Shown here: positions 47,041-55,744 of the stretch, in pieces | Numbering within the stretch: position 1 is the first letter of the stretch | Layout: the number at the start of each line of letters is the position of its first letter | Assembly (NCBI RefSeq): GCF_014495845.1 | Contig: NZ_CP061080.1 | Coordinates: 3,461,001-3,525,000, forward strand | Reading direction: 5' to 3' | DNA from: Aquibium microcysteis | GTDB taxonomy: Bacteria; Pseudomonadota; Alphaproteobacteria; Rhizobiales; Rhizobiaceae | DNA: 64,000 nucleotides | Translations under genes and position numbers: made by a program | The notes under the pieces: generated by a model | What the model was told of the DNA's origin: nothing | The model's database searches: none | The model's input: only the letters and a program-made list of their open reading frames with translations

Positions 47041-48132
47041 ATGAGCGGGGCAATGTCCGCGACCTTCTCGAAACGGACCACGCACATGATCTTCGCTTCA
47101 GACAATTGGGCCGGCGCCCATCCCGCCATCGCCGCGGGCCTGACCGCCCATTCCGCAGGCTACGCGAGGGCCTATGGCAACGGCGACCTCGACCGCGCGG
47201 TGAAGGAGACGTTCTGCACGATCTTCGAACGCGACGTGGCGGTCTTCTTCGTTTCGACCGGCACGGCCGCCAACGCACTGTCGCTGGTGGCCGTCAACCG
47301 GCCGGGCGGCGTCGCCTTCTGCCACCGCGAGGCGCACATGACCGAGGACGAGGGCGGCGCGCCGGAGTATTTCACGGGAGGCGGCCGGCTCTGCCGCGTC
47401 GATGGCCCGCTCGGGCGCATGTCGCCGGCCGAGCTGGACCGCGCCGTGCAGCGCTATCCGGCAGAGTTCGTGCACTCCGGGAGGCCGATGGCCGTCTCCG
47501 TGACGCAGGCTACCGAAGTGGGAACGGTCTACGCGCTCGACGACATCGACGCGGTCGCCTCCGTCGCGCGCCGCCACGGCCTGCCGCTGCACATGGATGG
47601 CGCGCGCTTCGCCAATGCCCTCGTCTCGCTCGGCGTCTCTCCGGCCGAGATGACCTGGAAGCGCGGCGTCGACCTCCTCTCCTTCGGCGGTACCAAGAAC
47701 GGCTGCTGGTGCGCGGAGGCGGTCGTGCTGTTCGATCCGGCGATGGCCGCGGAGTTCGCCTTCATCCACAAGCGGGCGGCACAGCTTTTCTCCAAGGCGC
47801 GCTTCGTTTCGGCGCAGTTCGAGGCCTATTTCCGCGACGGGCTCTGGCTGGAGACGGCTCGCCATTCCAACGCCATGGCGGCCAGTCTCGCAGACGGATT
47901 CAGGACCTCGGGCGCCGCACGGCTGGCCTGGGAGCCGCAAGCCAACGAAGTCTTCGCCATCCTGAGCCAGGACGTGGCCGCGCGGCTGCAGGGAGCGGGC
48001 GCGGTCTTTCATCCCTGGCACGCACCCGCGGGATACACGGGTGCGATGGCAGCGGACGAAGCGGTCTACCGATTCGTCACCAGCTTCGCCACGACCGCGC
48101 GGGACGTCGAGGCCTTCCGGGCTCTCCTGTAG
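47041..48132 (+). CDS. ltaE: Low-specificity L-threonine aldolase / beta-eliminating-lyase-type PLP enzyme
   Basis: The core begins [13 protein letters not shown] and has [39 protein letters not shown] (Asp for PLP) and [11 protein letters not shown] with the PLP lysine. It would split L-threonine or allo-threonine to glycine and acetaldehyde. The start is uncertain: ATG 47041 has GGGA upstream (363 residues), while ATG 47086 begins at MIFASDN, closer to family N-termini. Confidence 0.86.
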   Translation: MSGAMSATFSKRTTHMIFASDNWAGAHPAIAAGLTAHSAGYARAYGNGDLDRAVKETFCTIFERDVAVFFVSTGTAANALSLVAVNRPGGVAFCHREAHMTEDEGGAPEYFTGGGRLCRVDGPLGRMSPAELDRAVQRYPAEFVHSGRPMAVSVTQATEVGTVYALDDIDAVASVARRHGLPLHMDGARFANALVSLGVSPAEMTWKRGVDLLSFGGTKNGCWCAEAVVLFDPAMAAEFAFIHKRAAQLFSKARFVSAQFEAYFRDGLWLETARHSNAMAASLADGFRTSGAARLAWEPQANEVFAILSQDVAARLQGAGAVFHPWHAPAGYTGAMAADEAVYRFVTSFATTARDVEAFRALL

Positions 48133-48305
48133 CCGGTGTCGCGCACGAAGACGGCATCCGCACGCCGTGGCCGGTAACGGCGGCGTGCAGCCGGGGTGAA
48201 CTTCCCCTCGCGCCGTCTTTACTTCCAAGTGAGCCCTCTCTTCGCAATGCTGTTCTTGCCGGACCGGACGTCTGGCCGCACAGATCATCCAGAGGAGAGA
48301 TTTCG

Positions 48306-48608
48306 ATGTCCACCAAAGTCGCGCTCAGCGCCGCCTATCTTGCCGGCGTCGTCGCCACCGCCCTGACGACCGGCGCCCTGACCACCGGTGCCGCCCAGGC
48401 GCAGGAGAAGGAGAAGTGCTACGGCATCTCCATGGCCGGGAAGAACGACTGCGCCGCCGGCCCCGGCACCACCTGCGCGGGCACCTCGAAGGTCGACTAC
48501 CAGGGCAATGCCTGGACCTACGTCGCCAAGGGCACCTGCACCACCGTCAGCCTCCCCGACAACCGCATGGGCTCGCTCGAGCCGCTGCAGCGCGACCTGC
48601 CGTCGTAA
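48306..48608 (+). CDS. bufA1: Bufferin precursor peptide BufA1 (DUF2282)
   Basis: This 100-residue protein has a signal peptide ([20 protein letters not shown], ending AAQAQ) and a mature part with four Cys in the order [19 protein letters not shown] and KGTC. That is the DUF2282 bufferin pattern. In characterised bufferins a DUF692 oxidase turns core Cys residues into thiooxazoles that bind copper, and the product reaches the periplasm by Sec. GAGGAGA lies before the ATG. It heads a four-gene operon. Confidence 0.9.
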   Translation: MSTKVALSAAYLAGVVATALTTGALTTGAAQAQEKEKCYGISMAGKNDCAAGPGTTCAGTSKVDYQGNAWTYVAKGTCTTVSLPDNRMGSLEPLQRDLPS

Positions 48609-48640
48609 GCGGCCCGCACCCCGGGAAGCGGAGTACGGCC

Positions 48641-49561
48641 ATGACCATCGAGCCCACCATTCGCCGGCAGGACCGGCTTCGCTTCCCGGACCGCCGCGTC
48701 GCCGGCCGCGCCGGTGCCTCCTTGAGACCAGAACACCTCGCCCGGATCGCCGAGGAGACGGCCTTCCACGGCTTCTTCGAGGTTCATGCCGAGAACTACA
48801 TGGGAGCCGGCGGGCCGCCCCATGCCGCCCTCGCCGCGATCAGGCAGCGCTTCCCCGTTTCCCTGCACGGCGTCACCATGTCGATCGGCGGCCCCGAACC
48901 GCTTGACCACGCCCATCTCGCCCGCTTCGCCGCGCTGGTCGACCGTTACGAGCCCGCGCTCGTGTCGGAGCACCTCGCATGGTCGACGCATGACGACGTG
49001 TTCTTCAGCGACCTGCTCCCCCTCCCCTACACCCGCCAGACGCTGGACCACGTCTGCGCTCATGTCAGCCAGGTGCAGGACGCGATCGGACGGCCGATCC
49101 TGATGGAGAATCCGGCAACCTACGTGGTCTTCCCGGAATCGACCCTTGCCGAGACCGACTTCATCCGCGAGATGGCGCAGCGCACCGGCTGCGGCCTGCT
49201 GCTCGACGTCAACAACGTCTTCGTCTCGGCGACCAACCATGGTTTCGGTGCCATGGATTACCTGATCGACTTCCCGCTCGACCTCGTCGGCGAGATCCAC
49301 CTCGCCGGGCATGACGAACAGGCCGACGACGAGGGACGGCCGCTCCTGATCGATACCCACGACCGCCCCGTGGCCGACCCGGTGTGGGCGCTCTACGATA
49401 CCGTCATCCGCCAGTGCGGCCCGATCCCCACGCTTGTCGAATGGGACAGCGACGTTCCCGACTGGCAGGTGCTGCGCGACGAGGCCGCCGCAGCACAGCG
49501 AATCCTGGACCGGCACGCCGACCGCTACCTGATGGGCAAGCGCCATGCCGCGATCTCCTGA
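48641..49561 (+). CDS. bufB: Multinuclear non-heme iron oxidase BufB (DUF692)
   Basis: This 306-residue DUF692/MNIO enzyme has a TIM-barrel pattern with metal-ligand-like residues in [48 protein letters not shown] and [10 protein letters not shown]. It would modify Cys residues of BufA1 using iron and O2. The GGGAAGCGGAG run precedes the ATG at 48641. It overlaps bufC by 17 bp. Confidence 0.92.
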   Translation: MTIEPTIRRQDRLRFPDRRVAGRAGASLRPEHLARIAEETAFHGFFEVHAENYMGAGGPPHAALAAIRQRFPVSLHGVTMSIGGPEPLDHAHLARFAALVDRYEPALVSEHLAWSTHDDVFFSDLLPLPYTRQTLDHVCAHVSQVQDAIGRPILMENPATYVVFPESTLAETDFIREMAQRTGCGLLLDVNNVFVSATNHGFGAMDYLIDFPLDLVGEIHLAGHDEQADDEGRPLLIDTHDRPVADPVWALYDTVIRQCGPIPTLVEWDSDVPDWQVLRDEAAAAQRILDRHADRYLMGKRHAAIS

Positions 49562-50357
49562 AACCGCGCAGGATGCCCATGCCCGGTTCTCGGCGGGCTT
49601 CGCGGCATCGCTCCTCGACCCGGAGCGCCAGACGCCGACGGCCGTGTCGACGACCGGGGGCGGACCCGCGGAACGCCGCTACGCCGTCTACCGCAACAAC
49701 GTCACGACCAGTCTGGCCGAAGCGCTCGCCGGCATCTTCCCGGCCGTGCGGCGCCTGGTGGGAGTCGACTTCTTCTCCGGCATGGCGATCACCTTCGCGC
49801 GCACCCGCCCGCCACGCTCCCGCCTCCTGTTCGAATACGGGACCGACTTCCCGGACTTCGTCGAGACTTTCGAGCCGGCACGCAGGCTGCCCTACCTCGC
49901 CGACGTGGCGCGGATCGAGCGGGCCTGGCTGGACTCCTACCACGCAGCCGACGCGACGCCGCTTCGGCCGCAGGACCTGGCGGATATCCCGCCGGATGAC
50001 CTTCCGGGGACAGTCTTTCGACCGCACCCGGCCCTGCGGATCCTCCGGTCGCGCTACGCGGCCTATTCGATCTGCACCGCCAATCGCGACGATCCGGCGC
50101 CTGCCCTGCCGATCCGGGGCGACGTCGCCGAGGACACCCTCGTCACCCGGCCGGACCTGGCGGTGTCGATGCGCCGCCTGCCGCCGGGCGCCGCCGCCTT
50201 TCTGCTCGCGCTGAATGCAGGCCGCAGTTTCGAGGCGGCCATCGGCGCGGGCTTTGCCGAGACCGATGCCTTCGCGCCGGCCGAAGCGATTTCGTCGATG
50301 CTTGAATCCGGCGCGTTCATCGGGACGGGCGCCTCGCCGGACGCCGCGAGCGCGTGA
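49545..50357 (+). CDS. bufC: Bufferin partner protein BufC (DUF2063)
   Basis: This 270-residue protein has the DUF2063 N-terminal domain ([69 protein letters not shown]). A C-terminal winged-helix/RRE-like part follows ([19 protein letters not shown]). It is thought to present the precursor to the DUF692 oxidase. It overlaps bufB by 17 bp, so the two are translationally linked. Confidence 0.9.
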   Translation: MPRSPETAQDAHARFSAGFAASLLDPERQTPTAVSTTGGGPAERRYAVYRNNVTTSLAEALAGIFPAVRRLVGVDFFSGMAITFARTRPPRSRLLFEYGTDFPDFVETFEPARRLPYLADVARIERAWLDSYHAADATPLRPQDLADIPPDDLPGTVFRPHPALRILRSRYAAYSICTANRDDPAPALPIRGDVAEDTLVTRPDLAVSMRRLPPGAAAFLLALNAGRSFEAAIGAGFAETDAFAPAEAISSMLESGAFIGTGASPDAASA

Positions 50358-50383
50358 CCGGCAAAATCCCTGGGGGAGACCGA

Positions 50384-50989
50384 ATGACTGCCATCGCCAC
50401 GCGACTGAAGCGACTGCATGACGCCGTGTTTGCGGCGATCGAACGCGCGCTCGACGGCTGGTTCCTCGGACTGGCCGCGCGCTTCGTGTTTGCGGCCGTC
50501 CTGTGGATGTACTTCCTGAACTCCGCCCGCACGAAGGTCGGAGAGGGCTTCCTCGGTTTCTTTACGATCAGGGATGGCGCCTACTATCAGATCGTGCTGC
50601 CCGCCGTGGACGCGGCCGGCGGCGACGTCTCGCGGGTCGCCTTCCTGCCCTGGGGGCTCATGGTCGTGATGGGGACCTATGGCGAGTTCGTCCTGCCGCT
50701 CCTCGTCGTTCTCGGCCTCTTCACCCGCATCGCCGCGATCGGCATGATCGCCTTCATCACGGTTCAGACCCTGGTCGACGTGACGGTCCATCAGGTGGGG
50801 GCGGAGACGATCGGGGCATTGTTCGACCGGTTTCCGGATTCCGTCATCGCCGACCAGCGGCTGCTCTGGATGTTTCCGCTCGTCTACCTGGCCGTGAAGG
50901 GCCCCGGCGCCGTGTCGCTCGACCGGCTCGCTGCCGGCCCGTTGCTCCGGAACCGCGGCCCGATCTCCGGCGGCATGGCCTCCGCCTGA
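50384..50989 (+). CDS. DoxX-family membrane protein of the bufferin operon
   Basis: This 201-residue protein has four membrane helices (LAARFVFAAVLWMYFLNS, LPWGLMVVMGTYGEFVLPLLVVLGLF, IAAIGMIAFITVQTLV, LLWMFPLVYLAVKG) and the DoxX-type YGEFVLPLLVVLGLFTR. DoxX genes often close bufferin operons, where their role is unsettled; a redox or quinone link is suggested. The ATG has GGGGGAG five bases upstream; a GTG at 50354 overlaps the bufC stop but has a weaker site. Confidence 0.85.
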   Translation: MTAIATRLKRLHDAVFAAIERALDGWFLGLAARFVFAAVLWMYFLNSARTKVGEGFLGFFTIRDGAYYQIVLPAVDAAGGDVSRVAFLPWGLMVVMGTYGEFVLPLLVVLGLFTRIAAIGMIAFITVQTLVDVTVHQVGAETIGALFDRFPDSVIADQRLLWMFPLVYLAVKGPGAVSLDRLAAGPLLRNRGPISGGMASA

Positions 50990-51011
50990 TCCCGGCTTGC
51001 CCGGAACGAAA

Positions 51012-51039
51012 GAGGGCGGCTCCTTGCGGAGCCGCCCTC
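51012..51039. terminator. Hairpin terminator between the bufferin operon and hsp20
   Basis: A perfect 12-bp stem, GAGGGCGGCTCC (51012-51023) and GGAGCCGCCCTC (51028-51039), closes a TTGC loop. It lies between convergent doxX and hsp20 and can stop both. The U-tract is short on either strand. Confidence 0.75.
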
Positions 51040-51082
51040 GGCGAGCAATCGGTCTCTCGGCGCTGCCCGGAGGCGCAGCCGG

Positions 51083-51553
51083 TCAGTTGACCGCCTGAGC
51101 CTCGATCTGCTTCGCCGACTTCGCGCCGCCGCTGGCGATCGCCACCTTGCGGGGCTTCATCTCCTCGGGGATGTTGCGCTTCAGCGAGATGTGCAGGAGA
51201 CCGTTCTTCAACTCGGCACCGACGACGTCGACGTGATCGGCGAGCTGGAAGCGGCGCTCGAAGGCGCGCGAGGCGATGCCGCGGTACAGGAACTCGGACG
51301 TTTCGCCCTTGTCGGCCTCGGCCTTCTCGCCCTTCACCGTCAGCACGTTGCGGTGGGCCTCGATCGAAATCTCGTCCTCGCCGAAGCCGGCCACGGCCAT
51401 GGTGATGCGGTAGGCATCCTCACCGGTGCGTTCGATGTTGTAGGGCGGATAGGTCTGCGCGCCCTCGGGCTGCGCGAGCGAGTCGAGCATCGTGAACAGC
51501 CGGTCGAAGCCGACGGTCGAGCGGTAGAGGGGGGAAAAATCGACGTGACGCAT
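51083..51553 (-). CDS. Small heat-shock protein Hsp20 (IbpA type)
   Basis: This 156-residue protein has an N-terminal arm (MRHVDFSPLYRSTVGFDRLF) and an alpha-crystallin domain (YPPYNIERTGEDAYRITMAVAGF, NVLTVKGEK, GIASRAFERRFQLADHVDVVGAELKNGLLHISLKR). The family I-x-I/V tail motif appears as KVAIASG. It holds unfolded proteins for refolding. The ATG at 51553 has GGAGAA seven bases upstream, and that site sits inside a ROSE-like hairpin. Confidence 0.92.
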   Translation of the reverse strand: MRHVDFSPLYRSTVGFDRLFTMLDSLAQPEGAQTYPPYNIERTGEDAYRITMAVAGFGEDEISIEAHRNVLTVKGEKAEADKGETSEFLYRGIASRAFERRFQLADHVDVVGAELKNGLLHISLKRNIPEEMKPRKVAIASGGAKSAKQIEAQAVN

Positions 51554-51577
51554 GGGTGTTCTCCATTGAGCAACATG
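51551..51577 (-). promoter_or_regulatory. ROSE-like RNA thermometer hairpin of hsp20
   Basis: Read on the reverse strand, TTGCTCAATGGAGAA (51573-51559) folds as UU-[G]-CUC / AAUG loop / GAG-AA, with one bulged G. It buries the Shine-Dalgarno GGAG. Flanking CAUG copies can also pair and hide the start codon. This matches the 3' hairpin of ROSE elements (conserved U-U-G-C-U with a bulged G) known from rhizobial small heat-shock genes. Confidence 0.6.
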
Positions 51578-52034
51578 GTTTTGCGCTTTGGCCGCCTGTC
51601 GAAGGTCCGATTTCGGCACCTCCCGGAGCGTCCAGCGATCCCGGTTCCGGCGATCGCAGGGTTGATTTGGGAATCCTCGTCCCGGCTTTCAAGCCCTCCC
51701 CAGCGTGCCGTCCGGCCCTGCAGCCGATCACGCCCGGCATGCCCGTGCCGGTCGGTCCTCCGATGAACCCCGGATGAACGCGTCCTTCCGTTTGCGTTCA
51801 TGCATCGCAGGCTAGGGTGCTTCCAACAAGCAGACGAGGCGGCCGGATACGGCGCCGCAGGGTTCGGTCCGGGTGCAACGTCCCTTCCTCCCGGACCGGC
51901 AAAGAGGCCGGAGGCGATCGTTCGCCTCCGGCCTTCCACTTCCGCGCGAAGTTCACCTTTCGGGAAGAACTGCGTGCAATGCTTTCCCTTCTTTTCCTTT
52001 GCTTTTGCACAGGCTGCTTTCTATCAGACCGACC
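51554..52034. other. 481-bp non-coding region between hsp20 and the hydrolase gene
   Basis: The left end holds the hsp20 leader and promoter. In the middle is an 8-bp inverted repeat (ATGAACGC 51774-51781 / GCGTTCAT 51794-51801). At 51865-51934 two strong hairpins follow each other on the forward strand. A pyrimidine-rich stretch (about 51970-52020) leads to the hydrolase start. I see no protein-coding gene. Confidence 0.55.
51865..51934 (+). ncRNA. Candidate small RNA or structured leader with two hairpins
   Basis: Hairpin one is CGGTCCGGG (51865-51873) / CCCGGACCG (51890-51898) with a 16-base loop containing CCCTTCCT, an anti-Shine-Dalgarno-like stretch. Hairpin two is a perfect 12-bp stem, AGGCCGGAGGCG (51905-51916) / CGCCTCCGGCCT (51923-51934). 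No long U-tract follows, so a classical terminator is not certain. It may be a free RNA, or the 5' leader of the hydrolase gene 100 bp downstream. Confidence 0.35.
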
Positions 52035-53030
52035 ATGAGCGCCACCGAAGACATTGCGCCGACGAAGCGGCCCGGCAACGACATCCTCTTCGCCACGGCC
52101 AACAACGACGTGCCTGCCCGGGCGCGCGCGAGCCACCTGGTGTCGCGGGTCGGCCGCAAGCGGCTGCGCTATGCCCTGTTTCCGGCCGGCGGCAGGCCGC
52201 GCCGCGGAACCGTCGTGATCCTTCAGGGCCGCAACGAGTGCATCGAGAAATACTACGAGACGATCGGGGATCTCTCCCGCCGCGGCCTCGGCACCGCCAT
52301 CATGGACTGGCGCGGCCAGGGAGGATCCGAGCGCCTGATCCGCGACCGGGAAAAGGGCCATGTCGCCAGCTACGGCGAGTATCTTGCCGATCTCGACCAG
52401 TTTTTCGAGGAGATCGTGCTGCCCGACTGCGTCGGCCCCTTCTATGTCCTCGCCCATTCGATGGGCGGTCTCATCGCGCTCCTCGCCGCGCCGCGTCTGG
52501 TGAACCGCGTGCGGCGCATGGTGCTCTCCACCCCGCTGCTCGCCTTCGAGGGGCTGCCGCTGTCCATGCCCGCCCTCCACGCCGTGTCCAGGCTGCTCTG
52601 CGGCATGGGGTTCGGCTCGACCTATCTCGGCGGCGGGCCGCGCGCCGCAAACGCCACCCTTTTCGCCGGCAACAAGCTGACGTCGGATTATGTCCGCTTC
52701 ACCCGCAACGGCGGCATCTATCTGCGCCATCCCGAACTCGCGCTCGGCGGCCCGACCGCCGCCTGGATCAGGGCCTCCTGCGCAGCCGCGGCAACCGTCG
52801 CGGAACCCGAGCACAGGGCGCGGATCCAGGTCCCGACGCTGATCATCGCGGCGGGAGCCGACGAAGTGGTTTCGACGCCGGTCATCGAGGCCTTCGGGAC
52901 CCGCCTCAAATCGGCCTCCGTGCTCACGATCCACGGCGCGCGGCACGAGCTTCTGCAGGAGGCCGACGTCTATCGCGAGCAGTTCATGGCCGCCTTCGAC
53001 GCCTTCGTCCCGGGCACCGGCGACGACTGA
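52035..53030 (+). CDS. Lysophospholipase-like alpha/beta hydrolase (PldB type)
   Basis: This 331-residue protein has RGTVVILQGRNECIEKYYE, MDWRGQGGSERL, the nucleophile elbow VLAHSMGGLIALL (Ser), IIAAGADEVV (Asp) and HGARHELLQE (His). That is the lysophospholipase L2/monoglyceride-lipase pattern. No signal peptide is seen. The ATG at 52035 lacks a clear Shine-Dalgarno. The substrate is inferred only from the family. Confidence 0.82.
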   Translation: MSATEDIAPTKRPGNDILFATANNDVPARARASHLVSRVGRKRLRYALFPAGGRPRRGTVVILQGRNECIEKYYETIGDLSRRGLGTAIMDWRGQGGSERLIRDREKGHVASYGEYLADLDQFFEEIVLPDCVGPFYVLAHSMGGLIALLAAPRLVNRVRRMVLSTPLLAFEGLPLSMPALHAVSRLLCGMGFGSTYLGGGPRAANATLFAGNKLTSDYVRFTRNGGIYLRHPELALGGPTAAWIRASCAAAATVAEPEHRARIQVPTLIIAAGADEVVSTPVIEAFGTRLKSASVLTIHGARHELLQEADVYREQFMAAFDAFVPGTGDD

Positions 53031-53055
53031 CGCCGGGACGGAGCCGGGTCCGCCT

Positions 53056-53820
53056 TCAGCCGCGGATCATCGCCAGCGCTTGCGCGTGGATCTGGGGCGA
53101 CGCAGCGGCGATGATGTCGCCACCGTTCTCCGCCGGCCCGCCCTCCCAGGTGGAAACCACCCCGCCCGCGCCTTCGATGACCGGGATCAGGCCGACGATG
53201 TCGTAGGACTGCAGCCCCGCATCGACCGCGAGATCGGCATGGCCGGCTGCCACCATGGCGAAGCCGTAGCAATCGGTGCCGTAGCGGGCGAGCCGCACCG
53301 CCGCCTCCAGACGGTCGTATCGGGCGCGCAGCGCACCCGAAAAAAGGGCCGGCGTCGTGGTGAAGAGCGTCGCATCGGAAAGTCTCGTCAGCCGCCGGGT
53401 GGCCAGCCGCCGCGGGCCGCCTGGCCCTTCGTAGAAGGCGCCCTCTTCCGTGCCGTAGTAGAGTTCCCCGGTGAAGGGCTGCGACATCATTCCGCAAACG
53501 GCTTTTCCCCGCACGGTGAGGCCCACGAGCGTGCCCCAGACGGGAACGCCCGAGATGAAGGCGCGCGTGCCGTCGATCGGATCGATCACCCAGATGCGGT
53601 CGGAGTCCTGCTTCTCGCCGCCATGTTCCTCGCCGAGGATGCCGTCATCGGGAAACTCGGCGCGGATCAGGTCGCGGATGACTCGCTCGGCCTCGCGGTC
53701 GGCCTCCGTCACGGGATCGAAACCGGCGGCATGCTTGTTGCTGACCGCGCCCGCCGCACGGAAGCGCGGCAGTGTCTCGTTCGCCGCAGCCGCCGCCAGG
53801 CGCCGCATGAATTCCGCCAT
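53056..53820 (-). CDS. hisN: Inositol-monophosphatase-family histidinol-phosphatase (HisN)
   Basis: This 254-residue phosphatase has GEEHGGE, the metal-binding IDPIDGTRAFISG.PVWGTLV, and the second site DAGLQSYDIVGLIPVIEGAGG. The WGTLVGL block favours HisN over SuhB. It would remove phosphate from histidinol phosphate in histidine synthesis. Starts at 53826 and 53820 are close and equal; MAEFMRRL is chosen. The MmgR/suhB-type sRNA gene lies 130 bp upstream on the other strand. Confidence 0.82.
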   Translation of the reverse strand: MAEFMRRLAAAAANETLPRFRAAGAVSNKHAAGFDPVTEADREAERVIRDLIRAEFPDDGILGEEHGGEKQDSDRIWVIDPIDGTRAFISGVPVWGTLVGLTVRGKAVCGMMSQPFTGELYYGTEEGAFYEGPGGPRRLATRRLTRLSDATLFTTTPALFSGALRARYDRLEAAVRLARYGTDCYGFAMVAAGHADLAVDAGLQSYDIVGLIPVIEGAGGVVSTWEGGPAENGGDIIAAASPQIHAQALAMIRG

Positions 53821-53918
53821 TGCCATCCGCTGCCACCCGTTCCCTTGCCGAACCGTTTCGCGGATGGGATAGCCGGACCGCCGCCCCTGGTCCAGTGCGG
53901 GAACGCTGCGGAAACCGC

Positions 53919-53946
53919 TTGACATTTGTGCAGCGCACAATATTCT
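53919..53946 (+). promoter_or_regulatory. Sigma70 promoter with an internal palindrome, driving the sRNA
   Basis: TTGACA (53919-53924), a 16-base spacer and TATTCT (53941-53946) form a near-consensus promoter. The spacer is filled by the perfect inverted repeat TTGTGC-AGC-GCACAA (53926-53940). A protein bound there would block RNA polymerase. Confidence 0.65.
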
Positions 53947-53952
53947 GGCACT

Positions 53953-54037
53953 CGAACGGTTCGTTCCGTTCATGCCCTCCTTGGGCGTTTCCTCCCTAGA
54001 CTCCGACCGCGTCGTGCGAACGAGGCGGTCTTTTTTT
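53953..54037 (+). ncRNA. mmgR: MmgR/suhB-family (alpha-r8) small regulatory RNA
   Basis: About 85 nt start seven bases after a strong promoter. They contain the CGAACGGTTCG hairpin, then GCCC-TCCTT-GGGC (53974-53986) with a CCUCC-bearing loop, a single-stranded TTTCCTCCCTAGA, and a terminator stem GACCGC / GCGGTC (54005-54030) followed by seven T. This order matches the alphaproteobacterial MmgR/suhB RNA (Rfam suhB), an Hfq-linked regulator of polyhydroxybutyrate storage in Sinorhizobium that acts through CUCC motifs on ribosome-binding sites. The assignment is from memory of the family layout. Confidence 0.75.
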
Positions 54038-54088
54038 CGCCTGCCGGGGCGTTCGGTCCCGGGCGGCGCAAAGGTCGGGAGCGGGTCG

Positions 54089-55060
54089 TCACTCCGCAGC
54101 GAGCGGCATGCGTTCCTCGCCGAAGGGCGCCGCCATGACGAGCCGGGCGATGAAGCGGCCGATGTCCTCGGCCAGCGGCAGGAAGCCGTTGGACTTCTGG
54201 TAGGTCCGCTCGTTCATGTAGAGGCCGCGGTTGACCTCGATCTGCAGCGCATGCAGGCCGCGGGCCGGGCGGCCGTAGTGCTCGGTGATGAAGCCGCCGG
54301 CATAGGGCTTGTTGTGGGCGACGGTGTAGCCGAGCGAGATCAGGATGCCGATGGCCGTCTCGGTCATGGCGGCCGAGGCCGAGGCGCCGAACCGGTCGCC
54401 GACGATGAAGTCCGGCCGTACGCCCGAATCGCCGACGCGGATGCTGGCCGGCATCGAATGGCAGTCGATCAGCGCCGCCACGCCGAAGCGAGCCTGCGTG
54501 GCGAGCACGAGGCCGCGCAGCCGGTCGTGATAGGGCTTGTAGATGCCTTCGATGCGGCTCGTCGCCTCGTCGAGCGGAATGCGCCCGGCATAGATCTCCT
54601 GCCCCTCGCCGACGATGCGCGGAACGGTGCCGAGCCCGCCTGCGACGCGCGCCGAACGGATGTTGGCATGCGGCGGCGGCGGCTGCAGGAACATCCGCGG
54701 GTCGAGTTCGAAGGGCTCGCGGTTCACGTCGAGATAGGCGCGCGGGAAGTTGGCCGCCATCATCGGCGCGCCGAACGTCAGCGCATGGGAGAAGAGTTCG
54801 TCGACGAAGCAGTCTTCCGAGCGGCGGATGGCCTCCGCGTCGAGCCGTGCCATGGCGAGGAACCGCGGCGGATAGTGTCGCCCGCTGTGCGGCGAGTTGA
54901 ACACGAAGGGGGCGGTCTGCCGGGCCGGCTGCCGCACCTCGTAGGGGGCGACCTCTGCAAAGTCGAGTTCGGCGCTCATGGGCGGGGCGCCGGCCGCATC
55001 GGGACCATCGTCATCGAACGAAACTGCCACCGCGCCCGCCCCCTGTCCAGTGCGCGCCAT
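54089..55060 (-). CDS. N-formylglutamate amidohydrolase family protein
   Basis: This protein of about 323 residues has the FGase pattern: APFVFNSPHSGRHYPPRFL, DCFVDELF, NREPFELDPRMF, ALIDCHSMPAS, DFIVGDRFGASA and LQIEVNRGLYMNE. The family hydrolyses N-formylglutamate, the last step of one histidine-breakdown route. No other hut gene is near, so a different N-acyl amide is possible. The start is unsure (55060 or 54979); neither has a strong site. It diverges from cpdR. Confidence 0.87.
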   Translation of the reverse strand: MARTGQGAGAVAVSFDDDGPDAAGAPPMSAELDFAEVAPYEVRQPARQTAPFVFNSPHSGRHYPPRFLAMARLDAEAIRRSEDCFVDELFSHALTFGAPMMAANFPRAYLDVNREPFELDPRMFLQPPPPHANIRSARVAGGLGTVPRIVGEGQEIYAGRIPLDEATSRIEGIYKPYHDRLRGLVLATQARFGVAALIDCHSMPASIRVGDSGVRPDFIVGDRFGASASAAMTETAIGILISLGYTVAHNKPYAGGFITEHYGRPARGLHALQIEVNRGLYMNERTYQKSNGFLPLAEDIGRFIARLVMAAPFGEERMPLAAE

Positions 55061-55104
55061 CGCCGCAAAGCCCGCCCGCACTGGCGCCGGAGACCCGAAT
55101 TCAC

Positions 55105-55134
55105 TTGATGTTTACCCCCTCTCCCTCATATATC
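55105..55134 (+). promoter_or_regulatory. Probable cpdR promoter
   Basis: TTGATG (55105-55110), a 17-18-base pyrimidine-rich spacer and ATATAT/TATATC (55128-55134) form a plausible sigma70 promoter 58 bp before the cpdR start. Confidence 0.5.
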
Positions 55135-55191
55135 CGGCGTGATCCGGGCTGCGCCGCGCCCGGCAGGCAGCGATGATTCGGAACGGGAGAC

Positions 55192-55554
55192 ATGGCGAGA
55201 ATCCTTCTTGCTGAAGACGACGACGACATGCGCCGCTTTCTCGTCAAGGCGCTGGAACGGGCGGGATACGACGTCAGCGATTTCGACAACGGCGCCAGCG
55301 CCTACGAGCGCCTTCGCGAGGAGCCCTTCTCGCTGCTGCTCACCGATATCGTGATGCCGGAGATGGACGGGATCGAACTCGCCCGCCGCGCCACGGAGAT
55401 CGACCCGGACCTCAAGGTGATGTTCATCACCGGTTTCGCGGCCGTGGCCCTCAACCCCGATTCGAAGGCTCCGAAGGACGCCAAGGTCCTCTCCAAGCCC
55501 TTCCACCTGCGCGATCTCGTGCACGAGGTGGAGAAGATGCTGCAGGCGGCCTGA
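55192..55554 (+). CDS. cpdR: CpdR single-domain response regulator
   Basis: This 120-residue stand-alone receiver domain has acidic AEDDDD at 7-12, phospho-acceptor Asp52 in LLLTDIVMPEMDG, the switch Thr in FITGFAA and Lys in LSKPFHL. Unphosphorylated CpdR takes ClpXP to the pole and starts destruction of CtrA and other cell-cycle proteins. The length and FITGFAAVALN block match CpdR of Caulobacter and Sinorhizobium. It sits 115 bp before tRNA-Val, a common Hyphomicrobiales order. Confidence 0.92.
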   Translation: MARILLAEDDDDMRRFLVKALERAGYDVSDFDNGASAYERLREEPFSLLLTDIVMPEMDGIELARRATEIDPDLKVMFITGFAAVALNPDSKAPKDAKVLSKPFHLRDLVHEVEKMLQAA

Positions 55555-55627
55555 GGCCTCCGGCGACGCTTGGCCGGCCGCCCCGCGGCCTGCCGCAGCG
55601 GAAACGAAAAAGACGCCGCTTTTGCCA

Positions 55628-55657
55628 TTGACGCCCCCGAGGTTTGTGTGGTGTATG
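55628..55657 (+). promoter_or_regulatory. Probable tRNA-Val promoter
   Basis: TTGACG (55628-55633), an 18-base spacer and TGTATG (55652-55657) sit 13 bp before the tRNA. Confidence 0.5.
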
Positions 55658-55669
55658 CGCGTCGCTGAT

Positions 55670-55744
<75 letters not shown>

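Noticed and set aside
48140..48305. ECF-sigma promoter before bufA1 (GGTAAC at about 48173)
   Set aside because: No partner -10 element at a suitable distance was found, so I did not annotate it.
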